From: Blastococcus sp. TBT05-19
Lineage (GTDB): Bacteria > Actinomycetota > Actinomycetes > Mycobacteriales > Geodermatophilaceae
Length of the DNA: 64,000 nt
Direction of reading: 5' to 3'
Assembly: GCF_003319095.1 (NCBI RefSeq)
Contig: NZ_QOHI01000001.1
Coordinates: 1,054,001 to 1,118,000 of the forward strand
Each line of letters opens with the position of its first letter. The first letter of the stretch is position 1. Shown here piece by piece: positions 63,791-64,000 of the stretch. The notes beneath the pieces were generated by a model. The model saw only the letters and a program-made list of their open reading frames with translations. It was not told the origin of the DNA and did no database searches. A program made the position numbers and the translations under genes.

Positions 63791-64000
63791 ATGCGGGCGC
63801 AGCGTGGTTCCCGCCGAGGGCTGCGCGCCGTCGCGGCGGCGCTCGCCGCGCTGGCCCTCGTCCTCGCGCCGACGGCCCTCGACGGCACCCGCGCGGCCTT
63901 CTCGGCGACGACGTCGAACGCCGGCGACGAGATGGCGACTGCCCAGCTGCAGCCACCGTCGACCCTGTCGGCCACGCAGAGCTGCGCGTCCACGCCGACG
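63791..64000 (+). CDS. TasA/SipW-type secreted protein, 5' part
   Basis: This is the start of a third secreted protein of the cluster, cut by the window end after 70 codons. The signal peptide is RRGLRAVAAALAALALVLAP, and the processing region is GTRAAFSATTSNAGDEMATA, the same AAF-T-x-NAG pattern as in the protein at 59333. ATG 63791 follows GGAGGTGGC. It is presumably a substrate of the signal peptidase at 59980. Confidence 0.78.
   Translation, partial: MRAQRGSRRGLRAVAAALAALALVLAPTALDGTRAAFSATTSNAGDEMATAQLQPPSTLSATQSCASTPT

Overview
The window is GC-rich (host regions look about 70-75% G+C), dense in genes, and uses many GTG starts. Gene content and order point to a high-GC actinobacterium, most likely family Geodermatophilaceae (Blastococcus, Geodermatophilus or Modestobacter type). 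That placement is inferred from gene content and codon style. From memory, the backbone follows the conserved actinobacterial block known from Mycobacterium tuberculosis Rv2471 to Rv2445: alpha-glucosidase, glbO, an HNH gene, ctaJ, a DUF5130 gene, pepN, a mycothiol-dependent oxidoreductase, rpiB, tig, clpP1, clpP2, clpX, valS, folC, a DUF4233 gene and ndk.

Layout. 53-7226 (minus strand): bioY, a GH13 alpha-glucosidase, truncated haemoglobin, an MFS exporter, an MscS channel and an S9 peptidase. 7370-15633: the conserved HNH gene, split by a 7.65 kb mobile element at 7770-15420. 15883-20108: a surface protein with its class F sortase, an amidase, ctaJ and DUF5130. 20217-30685: pepN, the DsbA-like oxidoreductase, an SDR, a DUF429 gene, rpiB, an Eis-like acetyltransferase, small regulators, a lipoprotein and an ECF sigma factor. 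31032-40009: an accessory metabolic stretch with a FAD monooxygenase, a DHA2 exporter, a frameshifted antiporter, an amidase with agmatine deiminase, and a TetR regulator with a clear palindromic operator. 40149-45305: signalling genes (GGDEF-EAL, GAF-ANTAR, and a frameshifted SpoIIE phosphatase). 45313-59189: tRNA-Gly, an amidase, tRNA-Pro, tig-clpP1-clpP2-clpX, small genes, valS and folC-DUF4233-ndk. 59333-64000: a cluster of TasA/SipW-type secreted proteins with a dedicated ER-type signal peptidase and a diguanylate cyclase, cut by the window end.

The most interesting system is the 7.65 kb element. It has three overlapping recombination genes that resemble the TnpA/TnpB/TnpC set of Tn554-type transposons. 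Its ends carry a 7-bp inverted repeat (TTATCTG/CAGATAA) and are flanked by a 6-bp repeat (GCCGCG). It sits inside the HNH catalytic motif of the conserved host gene. It carries its own diverged full-length HNH gene on the same strand as the broken host gene. The host reading frame stays open through the left end of the element and stops at a TGA that overlaps the ATG of the replacement gene (ATGA). The replacement gene is also recoded at the insertion core. Its other cargo is an ApeA-type HEPN anti-phage protein and two unknown small proteins. I read this as a mobile defence island that targets an essential-looking gene and repairs the damage with a translationally coupled substitute.

Two long coding regions (antiporter, SpoIIE phosphatase) and the HNH 3' remnant each carry an apparent single-base frameshift in or next to a G run. 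These are either real decay or sequencing error.
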